In this document: positions 6,700-14,322 of the stretch, in pieces
Layout: every line of letters starts with the position of its first letter
How positions within the stretch are numbered: position 1 is the first letter of the stretch
Assembly: GCF_900107795.1 (NCBI RefSeq)
Contig: NZ_FNRL01000002.1
Span: 62,001 to 126,000, forward strand
Length of the DNA stretch: 64,000 nucleotides
DNA from: Chitinophaga terrae (ex Kim and Jung 2007)
GTDB lineage: Bacteria; Bacteroidota; Bacteroidia; Chitinophagales; Chitinophagaceae
Direction of reading: 5' to 3'
Program-made: the position numbers and the translations under genes
Notes under the pieces: generated by a model
The model's database searches: none
Told to the model about the DNA's origin: nothing
What the model saw: the letters and a program-made list of their open reading frames with translations, nothing else

Positions 6700-7269
6700 A
6701 TGGAAAAAAAGATCATCATTATTACAGCGCCTTCCGGCGCCGGGAAAACAACTATCGTGAAAAAGTTGCTGGCAAGCATGCCGGTGCTGGCGTTCTCAAT
6801 TTCGGCCAGTACCCGTACGCCCAGGGAAAATGAAGTGAACGGGAGAGATTATTATTTTATGTCGACCGACGAATTTCACCAACAGATCGATAATGATGCT
6901 TTTGCCGAATATGAAATGGTCTACGCCGGGAAGTACTACGGGACACTGAAAAGTGAGCTGGAAAGGATCTGGAACCAGGGGCAGATCCCGATGGTAGATA
7001 TTGATGTGAAAGGGGCGTTGTCTATAAAAGAAAAATACCATGATAAAGCATTGACGATCTTTATTCAACCTCCTTCGCTGGAGGCGCTGAAAGTAAGATT
7101 AAGTGAAAGGGGAACAGAAACGCAGGCGTCTTTAGACGAGCGTTTAGGGAAAGCGAGGTATGAATTGTCATTTGCGCATGAGTTTGATCAGATTGTGATC
7201 AACGACCAACTGGAAAAGGCCTACGAAGAAGTGAGGAAGCTGGTGGCAGATTTTCTGAATATCGGGTAG
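6700..7269 (+). CDS. gmk: Guanylate kinase
   Basis: A 189-residue nucleoside monophosphate kinase that converts GMP to GDP with ATP. The P-loop APSGAGKTT is at residues 10-18, and the GMP-binding segment SISASTRTPRENEVNGRDYYFMS follows. The lid and C-terminal helices are complete (VDIDVKGALSIKEKY, then AFIFIQPPS-like LTIFIQPPSLEAL and LDERLGKARYEL). Length is normal. It lies 113 bp after murA across a hairpin, so it probably has its own promoter, although none is clear. Confidence 0.95.
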   Translation: MEKKIIIITAPSGAGKTTIVKKLLASMPVLAFSISASTRTPRENEVNGRDYYFMSTDEFHQQIDNDAFAEYEMVYAGKYYGTLKSELERIWNQGQIPMVDIDVKGALSIKEKYHDKALTIFIQPPSLEALKVRLSERGTETQASLDERLGKARYELSFAHEFDQIVINDQLEKAYEEVRKLVADFLNIG

Positions 7270-7277
7270 CGGCCTGA

Positions 7278-7306
7278 TTGTTGGTTTTCCTAATTCGTTA
7301 TTTTTG
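7278..7306 (+). promoter_or_regulatory. Promoter of the CNNM/CBS gene
   Basis: TTG (7278-7280), 18 bases and TATTTTTG (7299-7306) give a near-perfect promoter. Its -7 box ends 5 bases before the ATG at 7312, so the transcript would start within about 2 bases of the start codon. Confidence 0.55.
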
Positions 7307-7311
7307 TTAGG

Positions 7312-8583
7312 ATGGACGGATATACGCTTATTATTCTGGTTTTCCTTGTTTTATTGGCAGGCTTCTTTGCTGGTATAGAAGCTGCATTTTCCAGTGTTAA
7401 TAAACTTAGCATTGAATTAAAGAAGAAGCAAGGAAGGACCACCGGTAAAATCTTAGCCGGATTAATGGAACACCCTAGTCGTTTTATTGCTACCAGCATT
7501 GTTGGCTTTACTATTACCCTTGTGATCTATGGAGTAATGGTAGCGGGGGTATTTCAACCCATATGGGATAAATATATGGGGCAATCTGAGGCCGCCGGGG
7601 TACAACCTATCGTTATATTCCTGGAAGTGCTGTTAGCGTCCCTGATTATATTATTCCTGGGCTTTTTTATTCCAAGGGCTATTTTCAGATCCAGGCCCGA
7701 AGCTTTGCTCAGCTTTTTTGCCTTACCTATTTCTATAGTGGCCAAGCCATTGTACGTGATAGGGAACGTAATGGCCGCAGTTTCGCAATGGGTGCTGAAA
7801 TACCTGTTCAACGTCCGCCTGCTTGAAGGAGGAGAGTCCTTTGTTCGCGTGGATGTGGAACATTTTATCCGCCAGTCGCAGCAACACATGGGCGAGAACA
7901 ACCAGGAGCTGAATACAGAGCTCTTCGAAAACGCCTTGTCGCTGGCTCATGTAAAGATCCGTGGTTGCCTGATCCCGCGTAAAGAGATAGAAGCGCTGGA
8001 GATCAGCCGCCCGATTGCCGATGCCCAGAAAAAGTTCATGGAAACCAAGTTATCCAAGATCGTTATCTATGAAGGGTCGATTGATAACGTGCTGGGATAT
8101 ATCCACCAGTTGGATATGTTCCGGGCGCCGCAGGATATTAATAGTATCATACATCCTATCCTGGCTGTTCCTGAAACAATGAGCGCTATCGACCTGCTGA
8201 GCAAATTCAATAAGGAACGTAAAAGCATTGCCTGGGTAGTGGACGAATTTGGCGGTACGGCCGGTATTGTGACGATAGAAGACGTGCTGGAAGAAATTTT
8301 CGGGGAAATCAAGGATGAACATGATGAAGAAGAGTTTGTAGAGAAGCAGATCGCGGAGAAAGAATATATTTTTTCAGGAAGACTGGAGCTAGATTACTTG
8401 AACGAAAAATATGGTTTAGACTTTCCTGAAGATGAAAGCGAAACTTTATCCGGATATATAATTAATCATCATGAGACTATTCCGAAGCTCAAAGAAAGAA
8501 TTATTATAGATGACTATGAGTTTGATATTCTTAACGTTACGGATACCCGAATTGAAATGGTGAAGATGAAAATGTTGTCCTGA
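7312..8583 (+). CDS. CNNM/CBS/CorC_HlyC membrane protein (hemolysin family)
   Basis: A 423-residue inner-membrane protein. Residues 1-150 are the CNNM transmembrane domain (a first helix LIILVFLVLLAGFFAGIEAAFSS, with three more hydrophobic segments). A CBS-domain pair follows (ALSLAHVKIRGCLIPRKEIEAL to VVDEFGGTAGIVTIEDVLEEIFGEI). The C-terminus is the CorC_HlyC domain (YIFSGRLELDYLNEKYGLDFPE). Homologues take part in Mg2+ or Co2+ efflux; GldE of gliding bacteria has the same architecture, but without a gldD neighbour I cannot assign it as GldE. A possible leaderless start is discussed under findings. Confidence 0.88.
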   Translation: MDGYTLIILVFLVLLAGFFAGIEAAFSSVNKLSIELKKKQGRTTGKILAGLMEHPSRFIATSIVGFTITLVIYGVMVAGVFQPIWDKYMGQSEAAGVQPIVIFLEVLLASLIILFLGFFIPRAIFRSRPEALLSFFALPISIVAKPLYVIGNVMAAVSQWVLKYLFNVRLLEGGESFVRVDVEHFIRQSQQHMGENNQELNTELFENALSLAHVKIRGCLIPRKEIEALEISRPIADAQKKFMETKLSKIVIYEGSIDNVLGYIHQLDMFRAPQDINSIIHPILAVPETMSAIDLLSKFNKERKSIAWVVDEFGGTAGIVTIEDVLEEIFGEIKDEHDEEEFVEKQIAEKEYIFSGRLELDYLNEKYGLDFPEDESETLSGYIINHHETIPKLKERIIIDDYEFDILNVTDTRIEMVKMKMLS

Positions 8584-8825
8584 TCCTTGCAAGATCATTC
8601 GTATCTATCAGATTTTAATATGATATAAGATTTTGTTTAATGTTTGGATTAACGAGACAATAACAAATTAATTGAAACGTTTTAAAAAAAAGTAGTAGGA
8701 ATTTAACACGAATTGTATACATTTGCTATAGATGATGTAACACAATGATTTGATTTTTGTTAAAAGGTTGTAAAAAAAGTGTTTCAACATTGATAATAAA
8801 ATAATTCTTGTTATTTTTGTACTAC
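8584..8825. other. AT-rich intergenic stretch before the small RNA candidate
   Basis: No coding sequence is visible. The stretch is very A+T-rich, has no terminator-like hairpin directly after the CNNM gene, and ends with the promoter at 8790-8819. Confidence 0.6.
8790..8819 (+). promoter_or_regulatory. Consensus promoter with no gene immediately after it
   Basis: TTG (8790-8792), 19 bases and TATTTTTG (8812-8819) form an exact Bacteroidota promoter. The nearest coding start, tatC, is 305 bp away and beyond a terminator. Confidence 0.7.
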
Positions 8826-8993
8826 AAAATAAAAAGCAACTAACGATAAATACTTATTCTGAACGCTTGCCATCAATTAGATACGTACTTATCAATAGAA
8901 GCTAAAGACATTCTCGAATTCAACTTTTTTGGGGTTAACAAACAATGGATGAAAGGCCGGCTCTTGATTCTTCTCGGGCTGGCTCTTTTTTTT
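8824..8993 (+). ncRNA. Candidate small RNA of about 170 nt
   Basis: This is the interval between an exact consensus promoter and a strong intrinsic terminator (8956-8993). It has no credible open reading frame; the longest from an ATG is about 26 codons with no recognisable content. The 5' part is A+T-rich and likely unstructured, and the 3' end is the GC-rich terminator stem. I do not recognise it as 6S RNA, tmRNA, RNase P RNA or SRP RNA. It could also be an attenuated leader of tatC, but tatC has its own -7 box at 9084-9091. This is inferred from signals only. Confidence 0.45.
8956..8993 (+). terminator. Intrinsic terminator upstream of tatC
   Basis: GCCGGCTC (8956-8963) pairs with GGGCTGGC (8976-8983) in an 8-bp stem with two G-U pairs and a 12-nt loop, followed by TCTTTTTTTT. 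Confidence 0.75.
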
Positions 8994-9083
8994 GCCCTAT
9001 CTCATCGCTCCTCTCTTCTTAAAGGATCATTAAAATAACCTGACTTTATAAGATTACAACTGTTATTTGTTGTCCTCAACCGC

Positions 9084-9091
9084 TATATTTG
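9084..9091 (+). promoter_or_regulatory. -7 box upstream of tatC
   Basis: TATATTTG fits TAnnTTTG exactly; no TTG stands at the right distance. The expected start near 9095 would give a 29-nt leader to the ATG at 9124. Confidence 0.45.
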
Positions 9092-9123
9092 TGATCCTTA
9101 AAACACTGCTCGACCAGATAAGT

Positions 9124-9981
9124 ATGTTAAAGAAATTTTTTTCGAACAATGAGGACAAGGCGGAGATGTCCTTTTTCGACCACCTTGAGGATCTCAGGTG
9201 GCACCTCGTGAGATCGGCCTTAGCACTCGTTGCATTTAGCATATTTGGCTTCGTATATACACAGGAGATCCTGGACAATGTAATATTCGGCCCAACCAAT
9301 GCTTCGTTCCCGTCTTATGTGTTTCTTTGCAAGTTCAGTCATTGGGTTGGTTTAAAAGATCAGCTTTGTATTACGCCTGTAAAGGTGCAATTCCTGAATT
9401 TCAAGATGGTCGGACAGATCATGCTCCAATTCAAACTTGCTTTCATTATAGGATTCGTTTGCGCCTTCCCTTATATTTTCTGGGAGTTCTGGCGTTTCGT
9501 AAAACCTGCGCTGAAAGAAAAAGAATTGAAAGGCGCCCGGAATATTATTTTCTGGGTATCCCTGCAGTTCTTTCTGGGAATAGGTTTCGCATATTTCCTG
9601 ATGGCGCCGTTCACTATCAACTTCCTTGCTTCTTATACCGTAACTGAAAAAGCGATCAACCAGTTCTTCATCGACGATTATTTCGACCTGATGACGCAGA
9701 TCGTTTTAGGTATGGGCATTTTATTCCAGTTGCCGATCCTGGTGTTCTTCCTTACCAAGATCGGTATCCTGACCCCGGATTTCCTGAAATCGTACAGGAG
9801 GCACGCGATCGTGGTGATCCTGATCCTGGCGGCTGTTATTACGCCTCCGGACCTGATAGACCAGTTGATCGTATTTGTGCCTTTATACTGCCTCTACGAG
9901 GTTAGTATTGTGATCTCCAAGCGTGCATTGAAAGACAGGGAGGATAAACTGGAGAAAGTGGAAGTAGAAGAATGGTCTTAA
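9124..9981 (+). CDS. tatC: Sec-independent (twin-arginine) translocase subunit TatC
   Basis: A 285-residue polytopic inner-membrane protein that receives the twin-arginine signal peptide in Tat export. The N-terminal signature SFFDHLEDLRWHLVRSA is at residues 14-30, with six hydrophobic segments after it (from LALVAFSIFGFVY to LIVFVPLYCLYEVSIVI) and the conserved FPYIFWEFWRFVKPAL in the third. I start at the ATG at 9124, since the family N-terminus begins there; the open frame extends 19 codons further upstream. TatA/B is not nearby. A likely client, the RR-signal oxidoreductase at 52.3 kb, is in this window. rpiB follows 30 bp on. Confidence 0.93.
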   Translation: MLKKFFSNNEDKAEMSFFDHLEDLRWHLVRSALALVAFSIFGFVYTQEILDNVIFGPTNASFPSYVFLCKFSHWVGLKDQLCITPVKVQFLNFKMVGQIMLQFKLAFIIGFVCAFPYIFWEFWRFVKPALKEKELKGARNIIFWVSLQFFLGIGFAYFLMAPFTINFLASYTVTEKAINQFFIDDYFDLMTQIVLGMGILFQLPILVFFLTKIGILTPDFLKSYRRHAIVVILILAAVITPPDLIDQLIVFVPLYCLYEVSIVISKRALKDREDKLEKVEVEEWS

Positions 9982-10011
9982 CAGTTTGTGATCTTAAATA
10001 ATAATAAATAG

Positions 10012-10467
10012 ATGGAACTAACATTTAATACTGCATTACCGGTGGCAATTGGTTCAGATCATGCAGGGTTCGAGTATAAAGAGGAGGTGATCAGTTTCCT
10101 GGAAGGCAAAGGCTGGAAGGTGAAGGATTTCGGAACCCGGTCTAAAGAGTCTGTAGATTACCCGGATTATGCACATCCTGTGGCAAATGCGGTAGAAAGT
10201 GGAGAATGTACTTTTGGTATCCTGATCTGTGGAAGCGCCAACGGAGTAGCGATCACCGCTAACAAACACCAGGGCATCAGGGCGGCCATTTGCTGGGGAA
10301 CAGAACTGGCAGAACTGGCCCGTTCGCATAATAATGCAAATGTTCTCTGTATTCCTGCCAGATTCGTAGATTTGCAGGTAGCTAACCAGATGGTGGATGC
10401 GTTTATCGCTACGCCTTTTGAAGGAGGTCGTCATCAGACCAGGGTAGGAAAAATGGCCTGCCAGTAA
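10012..10467 (+). CDS. rpiB: Ribose 5-phosphate isomerase B
   Basis: A 151-residue member of the LacAB/RpiB family, interconverting ribose 5-phosphate and ribulose 5-phosphate. It carries IGSDHAGFEYK (residues 13-23), DFGTRSKESVDYPDYAHPVA, and the catalytic region LICGSANGVAITANKHQGIRAAICW with the proton-transferring cysteine. RSHNNANVLCIPAR contains the phosphate-binding His/Arg. Length is normal. It directly follows tatC and is probably co-transcribed with it; a clear terminator follows. Confidence 0.93.
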   Translation: MELTFNTALPVAIGSDHAGFEYKEEVISFLEGKGWKVKDFGTRSKESVDYPDYAHPVANAVESGECTFGILICGSANGVAITANKHQGIRAAICWGTELAELARSHNNANVLCIPARFVDLQVANQMVDAFIATPFEGGRHQTRVGKMACQ

Positions 10468-10506
10468 ACGGGAATAACAATATCGTATACACGTAATTTA
10501 TAACTG

Positions 10507-10538
10507 AGAGCCGGCTTTTCGTCGGCTCTTCTGTTTTT
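10507..10538 (+). terminator. Terminator after rpiB
   Basis: AGAGCCGGC (10507-10515) and GTCGGCTCT (10521-10529) form a 9-bp stem with a 5-nt loop and one G-U pair, followed by TCTGTTTTT. Confidence 0.75.
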
Positions 10539-10560
10539 GACTAATCCTAAAACACGCGAT

Positions 10561-12036
10561 ATGAGGTTTTTGGTTGTTGCTTGCTGTTTGGTTTCTCAAC
10601 TTGCTTTTGGTCAGCAGTCTGCGTTACCAGACGCTGAGAAAGAAATTGCCAGCCGTTTCGGTAATACAATTACAGCCGAAAAGCTGAAGAAGCAGGTGTA
10701 TAAGCTGGCCAGCGATGAGATGGAAGGCAGGGAAACCGCCACCGCAGGCCAGGAAAAAGCAGCAGCTTATATCGCCGGGGAATTTGCGCAGGTAGGATTA
10801 CAGCCTGGAGCAAACGGGAAATGGCAGCAACCGTATACGTTATACAACGACAGTCTTACAGCAGCGGCTATCACCTTGGAAAAGGATCAGCGTTTTGTAT
10901 TGGGCCGAGATTTCTGGGTTGATATCCGTTCAGGCATCAACCTGGATACGATAGTGAATGAGTATACCTGGCTGAATGACGGAACAGATATGGAGTACCT
11001 CGGCCAATCGGTTGCCGGTAAAGTAGTAATGATCAATGAAGCGGCAGCCAGGGGCGTCAACAGTCTGAACGAAAGAGTGGAACTGGCCGCGGCCAAAGGG
11101 GTAACAGCTTTGCTGGTTATTTCCTCCTATTCCAGCCGCTTCAGCAATCCAAAAGGATTAAAGTCGTACACCACCGGCATTTACCAGAAAGGACCAGGAT
11201 TCAGCCAGATCAATGTCTATTATATAAGTCCCTCGGTGGCAGCCAGGTTAAAGAAAGCCCCTGCGGATGCGGTTAATCCTGCGGTTCGTAAAATGAGCCT
11301 AAGGTTAGTGTTTAAAAAGCAGGTTACAGAACTGCATCCCTCCAATGTATTAGGCATACTCGAGGGTACCGATAAGAAAGATGAATATGTATTCATTACG
11401 GCGCATTACGACCACCTGGGTAAAGAGGGCCATACCGTTTACTATGGGGCAGACGACGATGCTTCAGGAACCAGCGCTGTAATTGAAATAGCCAGGGCCT
11501 TTGCGGCAGCCAGCAAAGAAGGGCATGGCCCCAGGAGGAGCCTGGTGTTTATGACCGTATCCGGCGAAGAAAAAGGCCTGCTTGGTTCAACCCATTATAC
11601 GTCGTCTCCCGTTTATCCACTAGCCAGTACCGTTACAGATCTGAATATCGATATGATAGGAAGAATAGATCCCGCCCATGAAAAAGATTCCAACTATATC
11701 TACATTATCGGCGACAACAGGTTGAGTTCAGAGCTGCGCACCATCAATGAGTCGGCCAATGCAACCTTTACCAACCTGCAGCTGGACTATAAATACAATG
11801 ACCCCGAAGATCCTGAAGCCTTTTATTACAGGTCGGATCACTACATGTTTGCCCGCCGCGGTATTCCTATCATCTTTTATTTCAATGGTACGCATGCCGA
11901 TTATCATCAGCCTACAGATACCCCCGACAAGATCGATTACCCGCTGCTGGCAAGAAGAGCGCGCCTGGTATTCTATACGGCGTGGATGGTGGCCAACAGG
12001 GAAGAAAGACTGGTAGTAGACGGTATTCCACAGTGA
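10561..12036 (+). CDS. M28 family zinc metallopeptidase with PA domain, exported
   Basis: A 491-residue secreted peptidase. An ATG at 10561 is followed by an N-terminal signal peptide (FLVVACCLVSQLAFGQQ), so I chose it over the ATG 24 bases upstream. A PA-like insert covers the middle (VAGKVVMINEAAARG). The M28 zinc site is visible: HYDHLGKEG, ADDDASGTSAVIEIA (bridging Asp), SGEEKGLLGS (catalytic Glu pair), NIDMIGR and a late THADYHQPTDT with the last His. Members are aminopeptidases that trim peptides outside the cytoplasm. The gene is monocistronic, bracketed by terminators. Confidence 0.9.
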   Translation: MRFLVVACCLVSQLAFGQQSALPDAEKEIASRFGNTITAEKLKKQVYKLASDEMEGRETATAGQEKAAAYIAGEFAQVGLQPGANGKWQQPYTLYNDSLTAAAITLEKDQRFVLGRDFWVDIRSGINLDTIVNEYTWLNDGTDMEYLGQSVAGKVVMINEAAARGVNSLNERVELAAAKGVTALLVISSYSSRFSNPKGLKSYTTGIYQKGPGFSQINVYYISPSVAARLKKAPADAVNPAVRKMSLRLVFKKQVTELHPSNVLGILEGTDKKDEYVFITAHYDHLGKEGHTVYYGADDDASGTSAVIEIARAFAAASKEGHGPRRSLVFMTVSGEEKGLLGSTHYTSSPVYPLASTVTDLNIDMIGRIDPAHEKDSNYIYIIGDNRLSSELRTINESANATFTNLQLDYKYNDPEDPEAFYYRSDHYMFARRGIPIIFYFNGTHADYHQPTDTPDKIDYPLLARRARLVFYTAWMVANREERLVVDGIPQ

Positions 12037-12097
12037 GGCAAGACAAGCTCTTGCCTATAGAAGGGCTCTATAGGAAAAAGGTTTTGTTTTTTTGTCA
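12037..12097 (+). terminator. Tandem hairpins and T-run after the M28 gene
   Basis: GGCAAGA/TCTTGCC (12037-12043/12049-12055) begins right after the stop codon. CCTATAG/CTATAGG (12054-12060/12068-12074) follows. Then come A5, GGTTTTG and a T7 run. The two stems share two bases, so they are alternatives or stack. Confidence 0.55.
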
Positions 12098-12592
12098 AAA
12101 AATTTTAAATTGTGTATAGAGTCTTGTTTCTGAGAATTGATATTTTTTGTTGTTTGGATATTTGAGATACGGTGAATGTTTGATCTGGTTATTGATTAAT
12201 AGCAAGTCGTAATTTTTCGAGTGTCGGGGTTCCCCATTAAACCTTTTTAACCAAGCTGTTGTTGTTCGAACGGTATTTTTAGGATCATGCGGTATTTGTG
12301 GTATTGAGTTTGTACCGGATTTCCGCTTTCTGTAACCATATAAAATTACCATCATGAAAACACCTGCCATCTTTTCTATCCTATTTTATCGGGCCTCCAG
12401 AGAAAAAGTGTCTTTGGATTGTTTTGAGCGATGTTGGAAGGTCAATACGTAGAATTTTTACTTGTTCAACTTGGTGTGTATATATCAAATTGTCCTGATT
12501 GTTCAGAAATAAACTAAAAAACGGAAACACTGCACGCAATGGAAACCCAATCCTGTTCTGCCTGCTCATTGTAAACCTTAAATTGAGAATGT
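12098..12592. other. Intergenic, no gene recognised
   Basis: A+T-rich stretch with two minus-strand open frames of about 90 codons that look like chance: no conserved composition, no promoter match, and one overlaps the HdeD gene. No promoter consensus is found for the HdeD gene downstream. Confidence 0.5.
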
Positions 12593-13141
12593 ATGCTTGA
12601 TTTTTATAATGCGTATTGGTGGATCTTTTTATTGAGAGGAGTTTTTGCTTTGGCTTTGGGAATACTCGCATTAGGTTGGCCTGGAGTTACTTTTACGACT
12701 TTGATAGTTTTTTTGGGTGCATATCTCTTTATCGGTGGTTTATTTGGTATCGTTGGTGGTATTGCAGCCCGCAGAACAAACGAAAACTGGGGTTTATTCC
12801 TGTTTTCGGGATTAATTGGAGTCATATTAGGCATCCTTACGTTTTATAACCCATTTGCAACAGGAGCGGCATTGATCTATTTAATAGCATTCGGCGCAAT
12901 AATGGCGGGATTATTCGAGGTGCTCGTCGCCATCCGGCTCAGGAAAGTAATTACGGGAGAGGGTTGGTACATTTTCGCCGGGCTGTTGACGATCGTTTTC
13001 GGGATATTGTTGGCGGTAAACCCTATTGCAGCGGCAGTGACACTTACCTGGATGTTCGGCATTTATGCAATCTTTATCGGGATCATGCTTGTCTATCTTT
13101 CTATCAAATTACGTAAGTACAATAAAGGAACGGCAGCCTGA
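12593..13141 (+). CDS. HdeD family (DUF308) membrane protein
   Basis: A 182-residue inner-membrane protein with six hydrophobic segments in the three-pair DUF308 repeat pattern. The first is WWIFLLRGVFALALGILALGWP and the last LTWMFGIYAIFIGIMLVYLSI, and each pair starts with an aromatic/charged W..F..G unit. In E. coli HdeD contributes to acid resistance at high cell density; the biochemical role is not known and cannot be carried over. It stands alone. Confidence 0.85.
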   Translation: MLDFYNAYWWIFLLRGVFALALGILALGWPGVTFTTLIVFLGAYLFIGGLFGIVGGIAARRTNENWGLFLFSGLIGVILGILTFYNPFATGAALIYLIAFGAIMAGLFEVLVAIRLRKVITGEGWYIFAGLLTIVFGILLAVNPIAAAVTLTWMFGIYAIFIGIMLVYLSIKLRKYNKGTAA

Positions 13142-13460
13142 TAACCAAGTCTGAAACCTGCGGAAGAGAATGAGAATGAGAAAAAACCCTGTTTTAAAAC
13201 TATTACTATAATCGCCCCATATGCAAGCTTATTCTTTAACTAAAAACTTCTCCTTATGATTACCGCAACACACGTATGAGGCACCTGTCCTGTTGCCAGG
13301 CCGGGTGTTGATACCTCCCCGCCTCTCAATATTTCAGGTGCCGGACAGAACTAACCGAACTGGAGAGCGGTTACCCTCAAAACTGTCACGTTCTTAACTC
13401 CTTGCCTGTCCGACAGGTAGACTTTTATTGCTAATTGTGAATATTTTAAAGTTAACCGTT
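13142..13460. other. Structured intergenic region before the sigma factor
   Basis: No coding sequence. Several pairings are possible: GGCACCTG (13280-13287) with CAGGTGCC (13335-13342), TAACCG (13352-13357) with CGGTTA (13368-13373), and a tight CCTGTC/GACAGG hairpin near 13405-13417 followed by TAGACTTTTATT. This could be a leader, a terminated small RNA or chance. No promoter consensus was found. Confidence 0.35.
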
Positions 13461-13961
13461 ATGTCATCCACCGAATTCAATAATCTGTTACTTGGAAATG
13501 CTGATTTTCTGCGCCCTTATGCAGTTACTTTAACGAAAGACTCAGAATCAGCAAAGGATCTCTACCAGGAAACGCTGTTCAGAGCACTGTCTAACCGTGA
13601 TAAATATTTAGCCGGCACCAACATCCGCGCATGGCTTTATACCATCATGAGAAATATCTTTATTAACAATTATCGCCGGGGCAACCGTCAATACAGGTTG
13701 CTGGATAATGCGGTAGGAGATTACCTGCTGAGCCATCAGCCATCAGCTATCGGCAACTTCGTGGAATCTGACCTGCGGGTAAAAGATGTACAAATGGCAG
13801 TCTACAACCTGCCTGTGATCTTTAAACAACCCTTCCTGCTGTATTTCGAAGGTTACAAATATTATGAGATTGCAGCTATCCTGAACGAACCTTTAGGAAC
13901 GGTTAAAAGCCGCATCCACTTTGCCAGGAAAATGCTTAAAACACGCATTACCAGGCACTAA
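13461..13961 (+). CDS. ECF RNA polymerase sigma factor (sigma-70 family)
   Basis: A 166-residue extracytoplasmic-function sigma factor. Region 2 is visible in LTKDSESAKDLYQETLFRAL and in AWLYTIMRNIFINNYRR. Region 4 is the C-terminal FLLYFEGYKYYEIAAILNEPLGTVKSRIHFARKMLK helix-turn-helix. I start at the ATG at 13461 (MSSTEFNN), since the 11 codons before it from an ATG at 13428 are not family-like. No anti-sigma gene is adjacent, so its signal is unknown; this resembles the orphan RpoE-like sigmas common in Bacteroidota. Confidence 0.9.
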   Translation: MSSTEFNNLLLGNADFLRPYAVTLTKDSESAKDLYQETLFRALSNRDKYLAGTNIRAWLYTIMRNIFINNYRRGNRQYRLLDNAVGDYLLSHQPSAIGNFVESDLRVKDVQMAVYNLPVIFKQPFLLYFEGYKYYEIAAILNEPLGTVKSRIHFARKMLKTRITRH

Positions 13962-14322
13962 GATGCTGGATTGAATAACCCGGCAGAAGTCTGCAAACCC
14001 TCGGCAAGATCCATTGTTAGCTGTATTACTATGAACGCCCGGTAGTATGCTTTGAATAGATGATGATACCCTGTTTGCTGGTTCCCACCGGCCTGGCAGC
14101 GTATCCGCTGTGTGTAAGTTTGCAGACTTCACCGTCTGCACTCCAGGTACTTTCGACCCTACACCCAATAACTTCCATCCTGCTTCCCAGGCAGGTGTAA
14201 AAACGTTTTTATCCACACCCGTCAAGCCTGTAAGCCAAACCCTCATTTACTTTTCGTAATTCATAATTTCTCTTCGTACTTTTACACCCTTCAGGAATAT
14301 TCTTTTAAAAATAGCAGTCGTG
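13962..14322. other. Intergenic with a 12-bp distant inverted repeat
   Basis: No gene recognised. GAAGTCTGCAAA (13986-13997) and TTTGCAGACTTC (14119-14130) are perfect inverted copies 121 nt apart. The first overlaps a local GCAGA-AG-TCTGC hairpin. A 117-codon minus-strand open frame here lacks any recognisable domain and I treat it as chance. Confidence 0.4.

Noticed and set aside
7312..8583. Assigning the CNNM/CBS protein as gliding protein GldE
   Set aside because: Architecture fits, but the diagnostic gldD neighbour is absent, and the same fold is used by general CorC/HlyC proteins.
12095..12671. Two minus-strand frames of 91 and 96 codons before the HdeD gene
   Set aside because: No family resemblance, no promoter consensus, and one runs across the HdeD start. 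They are treated as chance frames in A/T-rich sequence.
13893..14246. 117-codon minus-strand frame between the sigma factor and helicase
   Set aside because: It overlaps the conserved region 4 of the sigma factor on the other strand and shows no domain. Probably chance.
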